A DNA stretch of 64,000 nucleotides, taken from the NCBI RefSeq assembly GCF_022201045.2, contig NC_068558.1, forward strand, positions 34,801,501-34,865,500, written 5' to 3'. Position numbers and translations under genes: made by a program. The notes under the pieces are model-generated. The model saw nothing but the letters and a program-made list of their open reading frames with translations, ran no database searches and was not told the origin of the DNA. How positions within the stretch are numbered: the stretch's first letter is position 1; each line of letters opens with the position of its first letter. Source of the stretch: Citrus sinensis. Its lineage: Eukaryota > Streptophyta > Magnoliopsida > Sapindales > Rutaceae. This document shows, piece by piece, positions 43,501 through 55,430 of this stretch.

Positions 43501-44560
43501 GTGCTATTTATTTTACCTTCTATTTATTTTATCACACAATTTATTTTCTAAGCAAACGAGGCAAGAACATTGACTTTTTACTTTTTACACACTAATTTAT
43601 TTAATAGAAATAAAGTTTTGTTACTGTCTACTTGTTTAGTGAATGCAGTTAGCGCATAAGCAGGATTTTCTGCCCCTGCTTTATGCAGTCCCTCTGATCA
43701 TGCATCAATACAAATTCAGAGAAGGCATATGAGACTAAAGGTATCACTTCTTGCCAGTAAGGTGTTTTATGACGGCTTTACAATATTTCTTTTATCTTTT
43801 ATATATTGAGCACGATGACATTTGACATCGTTTTGTCTTTTGGACTTCATATTACATTTTTTATTTCTGAATTTATTGGTTATACATGAACTAAGTGGTG
43901 CTGTTTTGATTGAATTTAAAATGGAAATCACTTTTGAGTTGTGCTTTTATCATAGCTCAGCCTCCTAGTATGTTGAAGTTCTGTTAGTGGATGTTTTTTT
44001 TTATTTTGACTCCTTACTGTGTTTCAATCCTTGGATTGATTCCTGGATGTTGGAACTAGGTGCTTGATGCAAATGCAGAAGTGTTTGACAGAATGCCTCA
44101 ATGAAGACGATGCAGCAAGCATGGCAAGCTAGCTCTGCTGAAGTGGCAGTGATGCAGACAAAATGTGATAACTTGGAAGGTTGATTCAGTCAGCTCTCCA
44201 GAACTCTCTAGATCAGATAAGATAGAGCCAAAGCACAGCGTAGATAATGGCCACGTGACCAGCTCAAGTACAAAGAACGAGAGCCATTAGAATATTAGAT
44301 TGAGTTCTTGATAGCCATCAGATCAACATGAAAGCTGCGAGTAGTACTTACGTAAGTTCGCGAGGCAAGGCAAACTGTTGTATATATCCAAAGTTTAAGG
44401 AATGAAATAATCTAGCTGTGTATTCACCAAATATTCTCTTTGCATTTGTTACTTTTTTAAGTTTATTTATGGATTATAACTTGGTAAAAAAAGAAAAAAG
44501 TATTAACTAAACGCACTAGTCAGTCTCTATTAATTTTGGCTGTGGCATTTCTCATCTATA
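43501..44560. other. TNL 3' flank, no gene seen
   Basis: Probably holds the 3' UTR. A good polypyrimidine acceptor 'ttttctgcccctgctttatgcag' ends at about 43688. No further coding sequence recognised. Confidence 0.4.
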
Positions 44561-45130
44561 GGTTAGAGCTTCATTGGGGCCATTTGAACAAACCATAAAC
44601 ATTAACCTCCAAATGCTTAAGATTCTATGACTCAAAAATCGTTTTGGGTTTCCATTAGCGGAAAGCCAATCCACGTTTAAGAACTATTGTAAATGTAACT
44701 AATTTTGAATGCCGAGGAAAATTATAAAGGGAGGCTCAGCATATCTCTGAATTGCTAATTTGAGACAATGCTCCAAATGCCACTTTGAGAATTAATAAAA
44801 TTATTATTCCAACAGCAAAGGGGATCTAAACACTGCATAAGAACAGAGGACCCTCTGAGCTCTGACGCTTGAGCTTTTATACGATGGAAGTACAAGATTG
44901 TATAGAACAGTCAGGTTACAACGATCGCGGCTCTCAATCTCACAGTTAATAGAGTAGATCAAATGCTCAAATGATGCCCGAAAATCAGCTTTTGAAACAA
45001 ACTTGATTAGCTAAAACGACCGCGCCAAAAATAACTAACTGTTTTAACTGACTTTGACTAATGCTGACTTTATTAACCACGTGCGTCTCACGAGCGATCG
45101 GCTTTGCAAACTCAAATGGTCAATGGAGTG
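44561..45130 (-). repeat. Possible LTR, minus orientation
   Basis: On the minus strand there is a TATA-like 'cgtataaaagctcaagcg' (about 44884-44867) followed by leader-like sequence ('tcctctgttcttatgcagtg', 'gctgttggaataataatttt'), as in copia LTRs. No TG/CA ends or target duplication could be fixed and no internal region adjoins it. Confidence 0.3.
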
Positions 45131-45354
45131 GAACCAAAACAAATAAATAAATTGATAATTGGAGCACTTTTTCTGTCTCTGTGATGAAATGATTGAATTT
45201 CCGGGTAATTAATTATTTATTTAGATTTTTAAATTGCACTTTTATAATTAAAATTTTATTTATTATTATTTTTCATTGAAAATGGATTATGAAATTAACT
45301 CATGGTGGTAAATCATTGAAGAATTATTATTATTATTATTATTATTATTTCCAC

Positions 45355-45640
45355 ACGGCAGCTTTGAAGATAAAGTGGATTGGTCTTTATCATTGCCAAA
45401 TTAGGAACCCAGAATCCTTACAAGCCCTTAATCTTGAGAGAGTATACCTTTCCAGTCGCACAGGCTTGCCTTTCAATTCCTTATCTGTCCAAAATTTCAA
45501 CAACCGTAGTATCTTTTGTCTTCGGGGCTGTGACTTGGGCACTTTCCAAGCAGCATTTATTTCTCAAACCTACTGTTACTCTTGTTTGGGGTTTCCTTGC
45601 TTACAAGTACCAGTGACTATAGTGTTGCGAACTTGTTAAT
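45355..45640 (+). pseudogene. TNL LRR-exon fragment
   Basis: AALKIKWIGLYHCQI...ALNLERVYLSSRTGLPF..NNRSIFCLRGCDLGTF lines up with the beginning of TNL exon 4 (AFKLKSVDLCNSQNL...NLERKYLLNCTNLPF..NNLSMLRLEGCKNL). A run of 'att' triplets (45323-45349) replaces the normal intron end. The fragment stops at 45637. No other TNL exon lies nearby, so it is a stray exon piece left by duplication or deletion in the cluster. Confidence 0.75.
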
Positions 45641-45700
45641 TTACTCAGATCATGCATTGCTGAAATTAAACAACACCAGCTGAACATCAAAATTCAAATG

Positions 45701-46189
45701 TGTTAGAAATAATTTGAAATCCATGCCCAAGCATGAGAAACTTCTAAATTAGGTTGTGATAAGCTACACCTACTCACCTAGTATGCACTACAACAATGAC
45801 GTGCAAACTTGTGAAGCAATAAGCTATATAATTTTTTAATGTGAGTGGAAATAGTGGAGTGCAAACAATAAGTTACATAGTTTTCTAATGTGAGTGGAAA
45901 TAATGAAATCCAAACGTGTAAGGCAATGTTGTATATGGTTGCAATTTTTTCTTAGTTTTTTTAGTACGTGGCCTAAAATGCATTTGCCAAACTATAAATA
46001 CCCCTTGTGCTATGTTTGTATAATCATCCGAGAAGAAATAGAATAATTAAGACAATTAGCCTTTGTGTCTTGGTTTGTTTTTGTTTTTGTTTTTTTTTTC
46101 AGAGAGTGTTTTGTGAGTTCCTATTAAAGTGTGTTTTTTAATTCCTTTTTCTTTGGATAATTAGAGTTTCATACTCTATTTATTCAACA
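45701..46189 (+). repeat. 5' LTR of copia element (489 bp)
   Basis: Begins TGTTAGAAATAATT and ends TTTATTCAACA. The next bases 'tttgatattggagcgagac' (from 46190) are a degraded form of the initiator-Met primer site (TTTGGTATCAGAGC). TATA box 'actataaata' at 45991-46000. Two direct repeats of about 40 bp ('aatgtgagtggaaata.tg') lie at 45838 and 45889. Flank before the LTR is 'caaatg'. Confidence 0.8.
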
Positions 46190-46319
46190 TTTGATATTGG
46201 AGCGAGACAGTCAAGAATCGTTCTTGGTGGAGCTATCTTGAGTCGTGAGAAGTATAGTACTCCACAAGGTTATTAATCAAAGCTTATTTAGTATAGTCAA
46301 AGTCTTGTTGGCATGATAG

Positions 46320-47400
46320 GTGATCTTCGAAGCAGTTGGAGGCATTATGAAGCTCAACAACCAAAATTATAACACGTTGTCAACATGCATAGAGTCCTAC
46401 CTACAAGGTCAAGACCTTTGGGAAGTTGGCGGTGCTAGTGAAGCCACACAACCAACGGCCAAAGATGCCAATGGCTTTTTGCAAAAATGGAAAATTAAAT
46501 CAAGCAAAGCAATGTTTGCTTTAAAGACCACAATTGAAGAAGAAATGCTGGAGCACGTTCAGGATGCCAAAACACCGAAGGAAGCATGGGACACTCTTGT
46601 TACATTTTATTCAAAGAAGAATGATACAAGGCTGCAACTTCTTAAGAATAGACTCCCATCGATTGCGCAATGTGATATGAGGATTGCTCAGTACTTCCAC
46701 AAGGTGAAGTCAATACGCTGCAAAATTTCAAAGTTAGATCCAACAACTGCTCTTGGGGATGCAAGGAAAAAGAGAATAATTATACACGGTTTAAGACCCC
46801 AATACCGAGGGTTTGTTGCCACTGTACAGTGATGGAGAACACTACCATCACTTGTTGTTGAGTTTGAAAATTTTCTTCTAAGTCAAGAAGCTATGGCTAA
46901 GCAAATAAGAGGAGTCTCACTGAAGGGTGAAGAGAAAGTGCTCTACACCAACAAAAGCAGAGGCAGTTTCAAACAGCACACCAATAGTGGATCTAAAAAG
47001 GATGGTGATAAGGTGAAAAGTCACCAAGGAAAGTAGGCTCTTGTCCAGTGGGAGCTTTGAGGAATCGCGGTAATAGTAGAAAGTTCGATGGCGAGTGTTA
47101 CAATTGGGGGAAGATGGGTCACATGGTGAAAGATTGTTGATCTAAAAAAAAACCTGTTAAGAGTAATGCTGCTACTTTAAGAAAATAACGAGATAGTTGG
47201 GATGCCAAAGCGGCGTTCACTATAGAGAAAGAAGAATTAGCTCTCATGATAACAACATCAAAACAAATTGACTATAAGAATGATTGGATTGTAGACTCGC
47301 GTTGCTCAAATCGTATGGCAGTGATAAATAGAAGTTACAAAACCTCTCTGAATACAAGAGAAGTCGTGTGGTGGTCACAACTTATAACTCAAAGTTACCA
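46320..47400 (+). pseudogene. Ty1/copia gag-protease relic
   Basis: Gag (UBN2 family): LNNQNYNTLSTCIESYLQGQ (about 46350), KTPKEAWDTLVTFYSKKND, RLQLLKNRLPSIAQCDMRIA to GLRPQYRGFVATVQ (46829), stop at 46830. The zinc knuckle CYNWGKMGHMVKDC (about 47098) has W in place of C or S at the third spacer position, but its four ligands remain. Protease: [12 protein letters not shown] (about 47281) has DSR where DSG is required, so it is dead. The copy ends near 47400 where sequence similar to the 30 kb flank begins in inverse orientation. No integrase or RT. Confidence 0.85.
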
Positions 47401-47429
47401 ATAGAAAAAATTTTAGGCATTCAATATTA

Positions 47430-48130
47430 TCTTTTTTATTTCTTAAATTTCAACCCAACAATTCTTCTAAATACATGTAAATGAAAAATAAGTTAAAATT
47501 ACAAGAGCACAACCATCAAATAAATTCTTTGAAATAATCATCCATAACCGAAATACACAAACTAACGTCGTACTAGTTAACATCAACGCCATAAAAAACT
47601 TCAAATTCCAACAAAAGCTTGTCCTAATTATACTTGAGTGCTAAGAGTTTTGCTACATTGCCTCGATTCGGCCGTATTTGGCTCTATCATTTCATCATAT
47701 CCTGGATTCATCTGAAAAGTCCGAGAAAGATAAAAGATAAACATCAAATAAGCATCAGGTAAGAGGAAAAAAAATAATAATAACAGTTATTTAAAAAGAC
47801 AAAAAAAATTAAATGATTAATAAATCAATAATGCTCTGATAAAAAAAGGACATTGTCAATTTATCCTCGCTCACTTCAAATTCAGCGTAGAAAGTGAGAT
47901 ATAACACACATGGTAATATTGCACTGTATTAGTAACTGATGCTTTGACATATTAATTCTGCAACTAGGTTAATTAAATAGAAAATTTATTTTCAAAATTG
48001 ATAAGGAACGCATGGATAAAAAATCAATCTTAAACAAATCATCATCTATAATTGCATTAGTAATCAATCTTATGGTACTAATTGGTACTAATTTGATTAA
48101 AACCAAAGAAGAGAGCGAAGACATTATATC
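47430..48130 (-). repeat. 3' flank block, minus copy of an inverted pair
   Basis: Reverse complement aligns with 30140-30810. Read on the minus strand it has an acceptor 'ggacttttcag' (about 47715), then QMNPGYDEMIEPNTAE, ending STQV-stop at about 47627, then a UTR-like tail. The plus copy sits behind a TNL pseudogene. This copy implies that a gene of the same type once pointed left from about 48.1 kb, where retroelements now sit. Product unrecognised. Confidence 0.7.
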
Positions 48131-48138
48131 AACTTGAA

Positions 48139-50272
48139 CTATAGCATATAGCGTATTGTATAGGACGCGCCTAAGATATATTTGTTGGTTGTTGGTACTA
48201 ATTGGTACTTCCCATGTTTATGAGATGGGTTGTGAACATACGCTGCAGACCCCCAGGGACGCAAATGAGTAAGATTAGGTTTTCTAGATGTCCATAGCTC
48301 ATATGGAGTGGAACTTACCGACTTACTCGAAACTCGATTAAGTACATAAGTGGCAGTCAATAATGCATCCCCCTAGCAAGAAACTAGAAGATTTGCTTGC
48401 GCCATCATAGACCTAACCATCTCAAGTAATGTTTTATTCCTTCTTTCCACAACACCATTTTGTTGTGGAGTCCTTGGAATAATTAATTGTCTCTCAATAC
48501 CTTTATTATTACATAGTTCCTTGACCTACTCTGAAATGTATTCACGTCCATGGTTCGTTCTTAGGACTTTGATCCTTTTGGCTAATTGATTCTCTATTAA
48601 ATTCAAGTATGATTTAAAGCAATCTAATACCTCAAATTTATGAGAACTCAAATAAATATGATCAAAACATGAGTAGTCATCAATGAATATGATAAATTAC
48701 ATGGCTTCATGTCTAGCCCTCACACTCATTGATCCACAGATGTCAAAATGGACTATTTGCAATAGACTTTCATCTCTAGTAACTTTACCAAATGACTTTC
48801 TAATTGTTTTTTCAACTAGACAACTTTCACAAATGGGCAAGTCAATATTAGCGAGTGAGCCTAATAGGTCTTCTTTAGTTAATCTATTCATTATTTCTTG
48901 CCCTATATGTCCTAGTCTAGCATGCCAAGTATTCACATCCACATTGGAAGAAACATTTATTGAAAAACAACTATTATTGGAATAATTATAATTAGTATCC
49001 AAAACAATAAAACCTTTCAACAAATAACCAGTAGCAACTAGAGTTGAATTAAGAACGATCTTTAAACTAACACCGTAAAATTGTAATTGATATCCCATCT
49101 TAAGAAGAACAGTAACAAAGACTAAGTTTCGTTGGATGTCTAGAGCATAAAGAACATCGTGGAGATAAAGTGTTCGGCCACCACACAACTCTAACTTGCA
49201 AGTGCCAATTCCTTTGGTTTCAACCCTTGAATTGTTACCCACGTATATCCATTTTGTTCCTTGACTAATCCAATGATACTCCACAAACGCTACACGCTCT
49301 CTAGCTATGTCATCTATTACTCTTGAGTCTACAGTCCACAAAGGACGAGATTCGGTTAGAAAAACAGAACTTGTCACATAGTTACAACATAAATTTGTGG
49401 AGATGAGTTGTACCTTTTTCGGCTTAGTGCATTCACGAGTGAAGTGACCCAATTACCACAATTGTAACAATTCATTTTAGTCTTGTCTTTCATATGTTCA
49501 GCGCGCTTTCTCTCATGGCTGTCCATTATTAGGCTTCCCTTGAGCTGGCAAATTTCTCTTTTCCCTTTGGAAAGTATTGCTTCCTCTTTTGTGCTTAAAG
49601 CCGAAGTTTTTTGCTGCTTAGAGTTAGCCATATAGAGTTGACTAGAAGTTTTAGCAGCCTCTAGGTGATCATCTTCTAGTTTCAAATGACGCTTGATATC
49701 ATTAAATGTCTTAATGTTATCATTATGGGTCATATTAACTCTCATATGTTCCCAATTATCAAGAAGGGATCGTATGACTACCTGACCCTGTTACTCATCA
49801 GTCAATACATGTTCAGCATTTTTCAATTCACGTATCATGTTCGACATCTTGATTAAATGCTGCCTTATGCTCTTTTCAAGGCGCTTTATGAAGGAGTCAA
49901 ACTTGATGTTGACCTCTCTTAGTTTAGTGGTCGAAATACCACCAAACTTTTCTTTCAAGGCAAGCCACATTTCATGAGCTATATGGTACTCTTCGAACTC
50001 CCACATAAGGTCATCTTGCATACAACTCAGCATCGTAGTGTGAGCATTACTGTTTTTTTTTTCTAGGACTGATAAGCTTTAAGATCCTTATGGTATTGTT
50101 CAGTAGGACTGCTTTCAGGCTCCTCAGGCTCAATTATTGTGTTTTGGAGAGTCTCAAGAGTCTCTTGCTCCTCGAGAACATATTGAACTATTTGGTGCCA
50201 AATATCATAATTGTCACCATTTAATTTTTCTCCTTTGTTCAATTCGGCCACAATATTCTTTGAAGATGTCAT
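48139..50272 (-). pseudogene. Ty1/copia gag-protease-integrase relic, minus strand
   Basis: Read right to left. Gag: MTSSKNIVAELNKGEKLNGD at 50272, NYDIWHQIVQYVLEE, then LALKEKFGGISTTKLREVNI (about 49950). Zinc knuckle CYNCG (about 49465) continues as MGHFTRECTKPKK in another frame. Protease: LWTVDSRVIDDIA (about 49335) with DSR for DSG. GAG-pre-integrase: WHARLGHIGQEIMNRL (about 48920) and CESCLVEK. Integrase core: HFDICG keeps the first Asp; the second catalytic site reads VLRTNHGREY (about 48565) with Asn for Asp; Glu is kept in GVVERRNKT (about 48455). It ends near 48139 at GSAAYVHNP. RT and RNase H are missing, and neither LTR was identified. Confidence 0.85.
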
Positions 50273-50628
50273 TTCTTATAGCCACAACAAAAAAAAGTTA
50301 ACTAGCATGGTTCTTACATATATTTAATTTTTTCGCAAACACAAGAACCAAACATGATTATTTAACATAAGGATTAGAATCGAAAAGTTGTTGAAGCTCC
50401 TAATCATCATATTCTCCAAATAATTAAATTATCATCATTTAGTCCTTTTGCGCAAAAATCTTAATTTTATTATTATTTAATTTTTTTAGTATTTTAATAA
50501 TAGAATGCTTATTTTAGTTTTAAGGGATAAAAAAGCCTTCATGCATCTGGTCACATGAATAAGTACTAGGAAAATTCCCAAGAAAGAGGTGGGGACCAAA
50601 TAGTCCCACTTAAGTACCTTGTTTCCTT
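50273..50628. other. Non-coding spacer
   Basis: AT-rich flank between the copia gag start and the hAT element. It may include the copia leader. Nothing else supported. Confidence 0.4.
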
Positions 50629-50649
50629 TAGGGGTGGGCAAAATATCCG

Positions 50650-50812
50650 ACCCGACCCGATCCGACCCGATCTGATCCGAAAAATTTCGGGTTCGGATCG
50701 GATCGGGTGGTGAACAAAACCCGATCGGGTGAAATTGTCTCAACCCGATCGGATCATGATCGGATCGGGTGAAACCCGATCCGATCCGAAAACCCGATCG
50801 GGTTGAGAAAAA
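50650..50812. repeat. Subterminal motif array of hAT element
   Basis: Alternating 'gacccgatccgacccgatct' and its reverse forms ('cggatcggatcgggtg', 'acccgatcggatcatgatcg', 'aacccgatcgggttgag'). GC-rich island in AT-rich DNA. Probably transposase-binding sites by analogy with hAT subterminal repeats. Confidence 0.65.
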
Positions 50813-52434
50813 AAATTTGGCAAATACAAATCAGTAACAGAATACAAAATACAAATACACACTCACACGAGTAACTCACTTACTCACAGAATACAGAATC
50901 TACAGATCACACATCACAGACTTCACAGTGTTACACAGACTCACGAATTTGCATTTTACAGTAATTCACAATTCAGTATTCAGTAATTCACAAAGTATTC
51001 ACCTCATCGCAACAAAACAATTCAATAATTCACAAGAAAAGAAAAGAACACAAGCAAAACAAAGTCTCATTTTGGTCACAAACCCTCACTCACTCAAACA
51101 CTCACCAGTCACTGCCTCACGATATCACAAACCCTCACTGTCACACACAAATCACTGAAACCAGCACTCAAGCCGTCAAGCACAAGCAGTCAACCCACCA
51201 CACCCATTCACGCCTCACGGCCTCCGTCGCTCACCACACACAGCAAAGTAGCAAACACACACGCACAGTTCACGGAGCTACCTTCAACCGGCCACCACAC
51301 GCAGCAACCGCTGCCGAGAACGACCCCAACCGAAGCCGAAGCTGATTCGCGAAGATCGTGACCCGATCTACAGATCTGTTGCAACCAAGCGTCGGATCCG
51401 AGCCTTGAATCCTCCACTCCACCATCACTCAGTTCGATTGAAGATCCACCCGGCAAGCTGCCTCCGATCCACTCGAGTCTCCACCATTGGCATTCACGGG
51501 TCACGGCTGTTGAGTGTTGACATCCGGCCACCACACCCTCACGGTCACGCCTCACGGGTCACGGCTCCTCCAGTCTCAAAACTCAAAAGGTCTCTTCACT
51601 CTCTGTTTTGGAAGTTGAAAGTTTGGATTTGGAAGTTGGAACTTGAACTCTTGAAGCCCAAACCAAATCAGCAAATCCGGCTTTTGAACTTGTTTAAGTG
51701 ATGGTATATCTGTATATAATATATAGTTATATATGCATTAATGATTAATTATAATTGTTATTTTTTATATGTTATTTGAGAAATGTTAATTATATATTGT
51801 TAAATGTTATCAATAAAATGAAAATAATCCAGCATTAATTTTCTGTTACTTATTAATAATTGATTTTTTGTATGAATAGTAATGTTAGATTAAAAATTAA
51901 AATTAAATATTATGTTACAATATAAATTATAATTATATATGTCATATGATATGTGTATTTGTAGAATAGTTTCAACTTCAACAAAAAATTAACCAATATA
52001 ATTGTAGTAGTTTCAAGTTTCAACTTCAACAAATAATTAATCAATTTAATTAATTGCATGATAACCATTAACCAATAAATAAATATTAAGTGGTTAAGTA
52101 CATATAATGTGGGCATAATAAGAATTAAGAATTTAAGATACGGATATGTAATTAATATTATATTATTTTGGCCAATGAATAATTAGATTTATAAATTAAA
52201 TAATTACTTTAATTTCTTGGTTTTCTTTTATGGAATATGCATCTTGAATTCTTGATCATATATAAACATTATGGTGGAAAATTGGAAATATCGATTTCAA
52301 AAAGTTTCATAAAATTAAATTAACAATTATTTGAATCAATTTGTAATACTAACTATTAAGTAGATTTTTTTAATAGTCTTTTTGTGTTTTAATTTATGAA
52401 TTAATGATTAATAATTATTTATTTGTATGTTTAG

Positions 52435-54752
52435 ATGTCTGGACACTCAAGATCGAATTCAATGAGTGATGATGACAATCAAAGTGTTCAAATGGAAGGA
52501 ACTCAAAAGGCAAAGCGGAAAAGACCAGCGATGAAGAAAAGATCTGCGACGTGGAATCATTTTACTTTGCTCGAGGACAATCCAAACAAATGCAAGTGCA
52601 ACTATTGTGGTAGACAATATCAATGTCATTCAAGGCGTGATGGGATTACAAATATGAGAAATCATATACTGGCTTGCCTTGCATACAAGACATTCCGGGA
52701 ACAACAAGAGGGAAGTCAACAAAACTTGACAACTGAGGGTGGGGAAGGAAATGCAAGTAATATGGTTTTGGCTAAAGGGTGGAGTCAAGACGCTTGTAGA
52801 AGGGCAGTCACCAAAATGATCATTATGGGTGAGTTGCCATTTAGTTTTGTGGATAACAAAGGGTTCAGGCATTTCTGTAGTGTAGCTATTCCACAGTTTG
52901 TTATGCCATCTCGGAGAACTGTTGGTAGGGATGTTATAGATTTATTTTTGGAAGAAAAGATAATGTTGAAGAGTTTGATTTGCAATAACAAACAGCGAGT
53001 GTCTCTTACCACTGATTTATGAACTTCTGTTCAAAACATGAGCTACATGGTGATCACAACTCATTTTATTGATAGTGACTGGTGTTTGAACAGAAGGATG
53101 ATTAGTTTCAGTGTGATTGAAGATCATAGAGGGAAAACGATCGGTAAAAAGATTGTAGCTTGTTTACAAGATTGGGGGATAGAGAGGTTGTTTGCAATAA
53201 CTGTTGATAATGCCAGTACAAATGATGTTGCTGTTAATTATGTGACTATGCAATTACTTGGTTGGAGGAATGATGATGCAATTGTATTGGCGGGTCAGTA
53301 TATGCATGTGCGTTGTTGTGCACATATTTTGAACTTGATTGTTGTTTCGGGGTTGAATGAATTGCATGCTAGTGTTGCCGCCATCCGAAATGCTGTGAAG
53401 TATGTGAGATCCTCCACAACGAGGCTACAGGCATTTAAACAGTGTGCTCAACAAGTGAAATGTCCAAATGGAACGGTTGTTTTGGATTGTCCTAATAGGT
53501 GGAATTCCACCTATTTAATGTTGATGACTGCGTTGAAGTTTCAAGCAGCATTTGATAGAATGGTAGAGGTGGATAAACCGTATGAGGCATATTTTATCGA
53601 GAAAGAAAATAACGTTAAGAGGGTGGGCCCGCCTGAACCTGAGGATTGGGAGAGTGCAGGGCGAATTGTGAAGTTTTTGAAGGTATTTTATGATGCCACA
53701 TTGTTATTTTCTGCTTCTTTGAGTGTGACTTCTAATCTTTGTTATGATACCATTGGCTTAATTGAGAGCTCATTGACTGCATTAGAGGGAAGTAGAGATC
53801 CTTGGGTGGTGGCTATGGCTTATCAAATGAGGGAAAATTTTGATAAATATTGGGAGTCTTCAGGGAAGATAAATAAAATGTTGATTGTTGCCTCTATTCT
53901 TGATCCACGAGCTAAAATGGACTTTGCCAAACATATTTTTGAGATCATTTTTGCCAATGATGGTTGGAAAGTTGAAGAAATGACCAAAGCAGTGAAAGAT
54001 TTGTTGAATGAGCTTTATGATGCATACAGTGCAATGTGCTCTAGTTCCACACCATCGATGTGTAGTGAGAGTGTTCCTAGCGGCAGCTATGGTGGTACAA
54101 GTTATTCTCCTTATTTTACAACTGAGGTTGGTTTGCCGGAGGGTCCTAGTGGTGATGGTGATGACATTTTCCGAGTTTCTCGCCCTTTCTTTGGGTATGC
54201 TCAGAAAGTGTTTGTTCAGAATGAGGGCAAGAGAGTAGTATCTGAGGTGGAACGATATTTGAGTGACCCAGTTGAAGATCCAAGCAATCTTAAGCTCAAT
54301 GTTTTGCTTTGGTGGAAGGTTAATGGATTGAAGTATCCAATATTAGAGAAAATTGCAAGGAATGTCCTCGCTGTTCCTGTTTCCACAGTGGCATCTGAAT
54401 CTGCCTTTAGCACAGGGCGTCGCGTCATTGACGAATATCGGAGTTCTTTGACCCCTTGTATGGTTGAGGCATTGATATGTACCGAAAATTGGTTACAAGC
54501 TAAACTTTTTGCTAATCCTGTCTACAACCTTCAGGAAGATATTAAAGAGCAGATATTTCATATGGAGCTACAAGAAGGTAATATTTTTCTCATACTTTAT
54601 AAAGTTAAGATGTATTATAACTTTATAAATAGCATCTACATGTACTTAAGTTACTAATTTCATTTTTTTTTTGACATTTTATAGAGTTTGTAAGATCACA
54701 AGCTTCAACGGTGGAAACAGTGAGCGCTGATATGGGTGTTATGGATATTTGA
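52435..54752 (+). CDS. hAT transposase (zinc finger BED, RICESLEEPER-like), one internal TGA
   Basis: Cut-and-paste transposase. The ATG at 52435 follows TTTAG, suggesting a 5' UTR intron. Domains: basic N-terminus KRKRPAMKKRSATW, BED zinc finger CKCNYCGRQYQC...NHILAC (residues ~52-80), then RNase H-fold core. The first catalytic Asp lies in TTDL (53010s), the second in TVDNASTND (about 53200). CAHILNLIV and RWNSTYLML are family hallmarks, and the hATC dimerisation domain WWKVNG..YPILEKIARNVLAVP..ASESAFSTGRRV lies at about 54310-54430 and keeps the E of SES. The only lesion is TGA at 53020-53022, where relatives have Trp (DLWTSV); the frame is otherwise continuous. Exon 1 ends 54577 (GAAG|GTAA); exon 2 54685-54752 adds EEFVRSQASTVETVSADMG. 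About 750 aa if read through, a usual length. Confidence 0.9.
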
Positions 54753-55430
54753 AAGGTAATTCTTAATATATATTATTATTTATAATTTCATATTATATGT
54801 TTAGGTTGTAATTTACACTATAATAATAGACAATAGTTGTTATAGTTTTAATTTATAATTGTTTCATTTATTTTAGACACATTGAAATTGTTGGAATGGT
54901 TTTACCTAGGAATTAGGATTATTATTAAATTTACTTGATGATGAATGCCATGAAATAAGCCACAATTGACTTAATTTTTTTTCTTATATTTAATCAAGTA
55001 CACACATGAATTGGGCATATGTGTTTGTGTTTAATGTCCCTTTATTTGTAATGTGGCTTAAAGAAAGTAGTTAAACGATTATCTATTATTTTTTCAATTT
55101 TTTCCTAGGGGATATATGCTTCAATTCTTCAACTTGGAGTAGAAGAAATTGAAGTTAAAAGTTGTCAAAGTGCTTGCGAGGAACGGTGGAGTCGTGGAGG
55201 AAGTTGATCTAGATTTACATTTAAACTTTGTTGTGTTTTGGATTTTGGAACTTTGTCATTTGTGTTTTGGAAAATGGAAACTATTTAATTATGTTTAATT
55301 TTGTGTTCTAAAGATTAATGTTTAGATTTTAGAATTAGACATTGCGCTTTGGATGGAGACTATTAAATTTAAACTTTGTGTTAATTTTAATTTTATGCTT
55401 TATGTTAATTTTTAATTTTGAATCATTTGA

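Larger units (their letters stand above)
50629..55430 (+). mobile_element. hAT transposon (RICESLEEPER/BED-type), right end not found
   Basis: Left end TAGGGGTGGGCAAAATATCC at 50629 is followed by a dense subterminal array of 'cccgatccgaccc', 'cggatcgggt' and 'acccgatcgggt' motifs (50650-50812), as in transposase-binding regions. Next come a CA-rich untranslated leader (50840-51700), an AT-rich intron-like stretch and the transposase. No inverse partner (GGATATTTTGCCCACCCCTA) appears before 57.4 kb, so the right terminus is deleted or lost. The right border given is only where the 3' UTR-like sequence fades. Confidence 0.8.

Noticed and set aside
51208..51701. Overlapping ORFs on both strands in the hAT leader
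   Set aside because: The sequence is a CA-rich untranslated leader of the transposase transcript; neither frame shows a domain.
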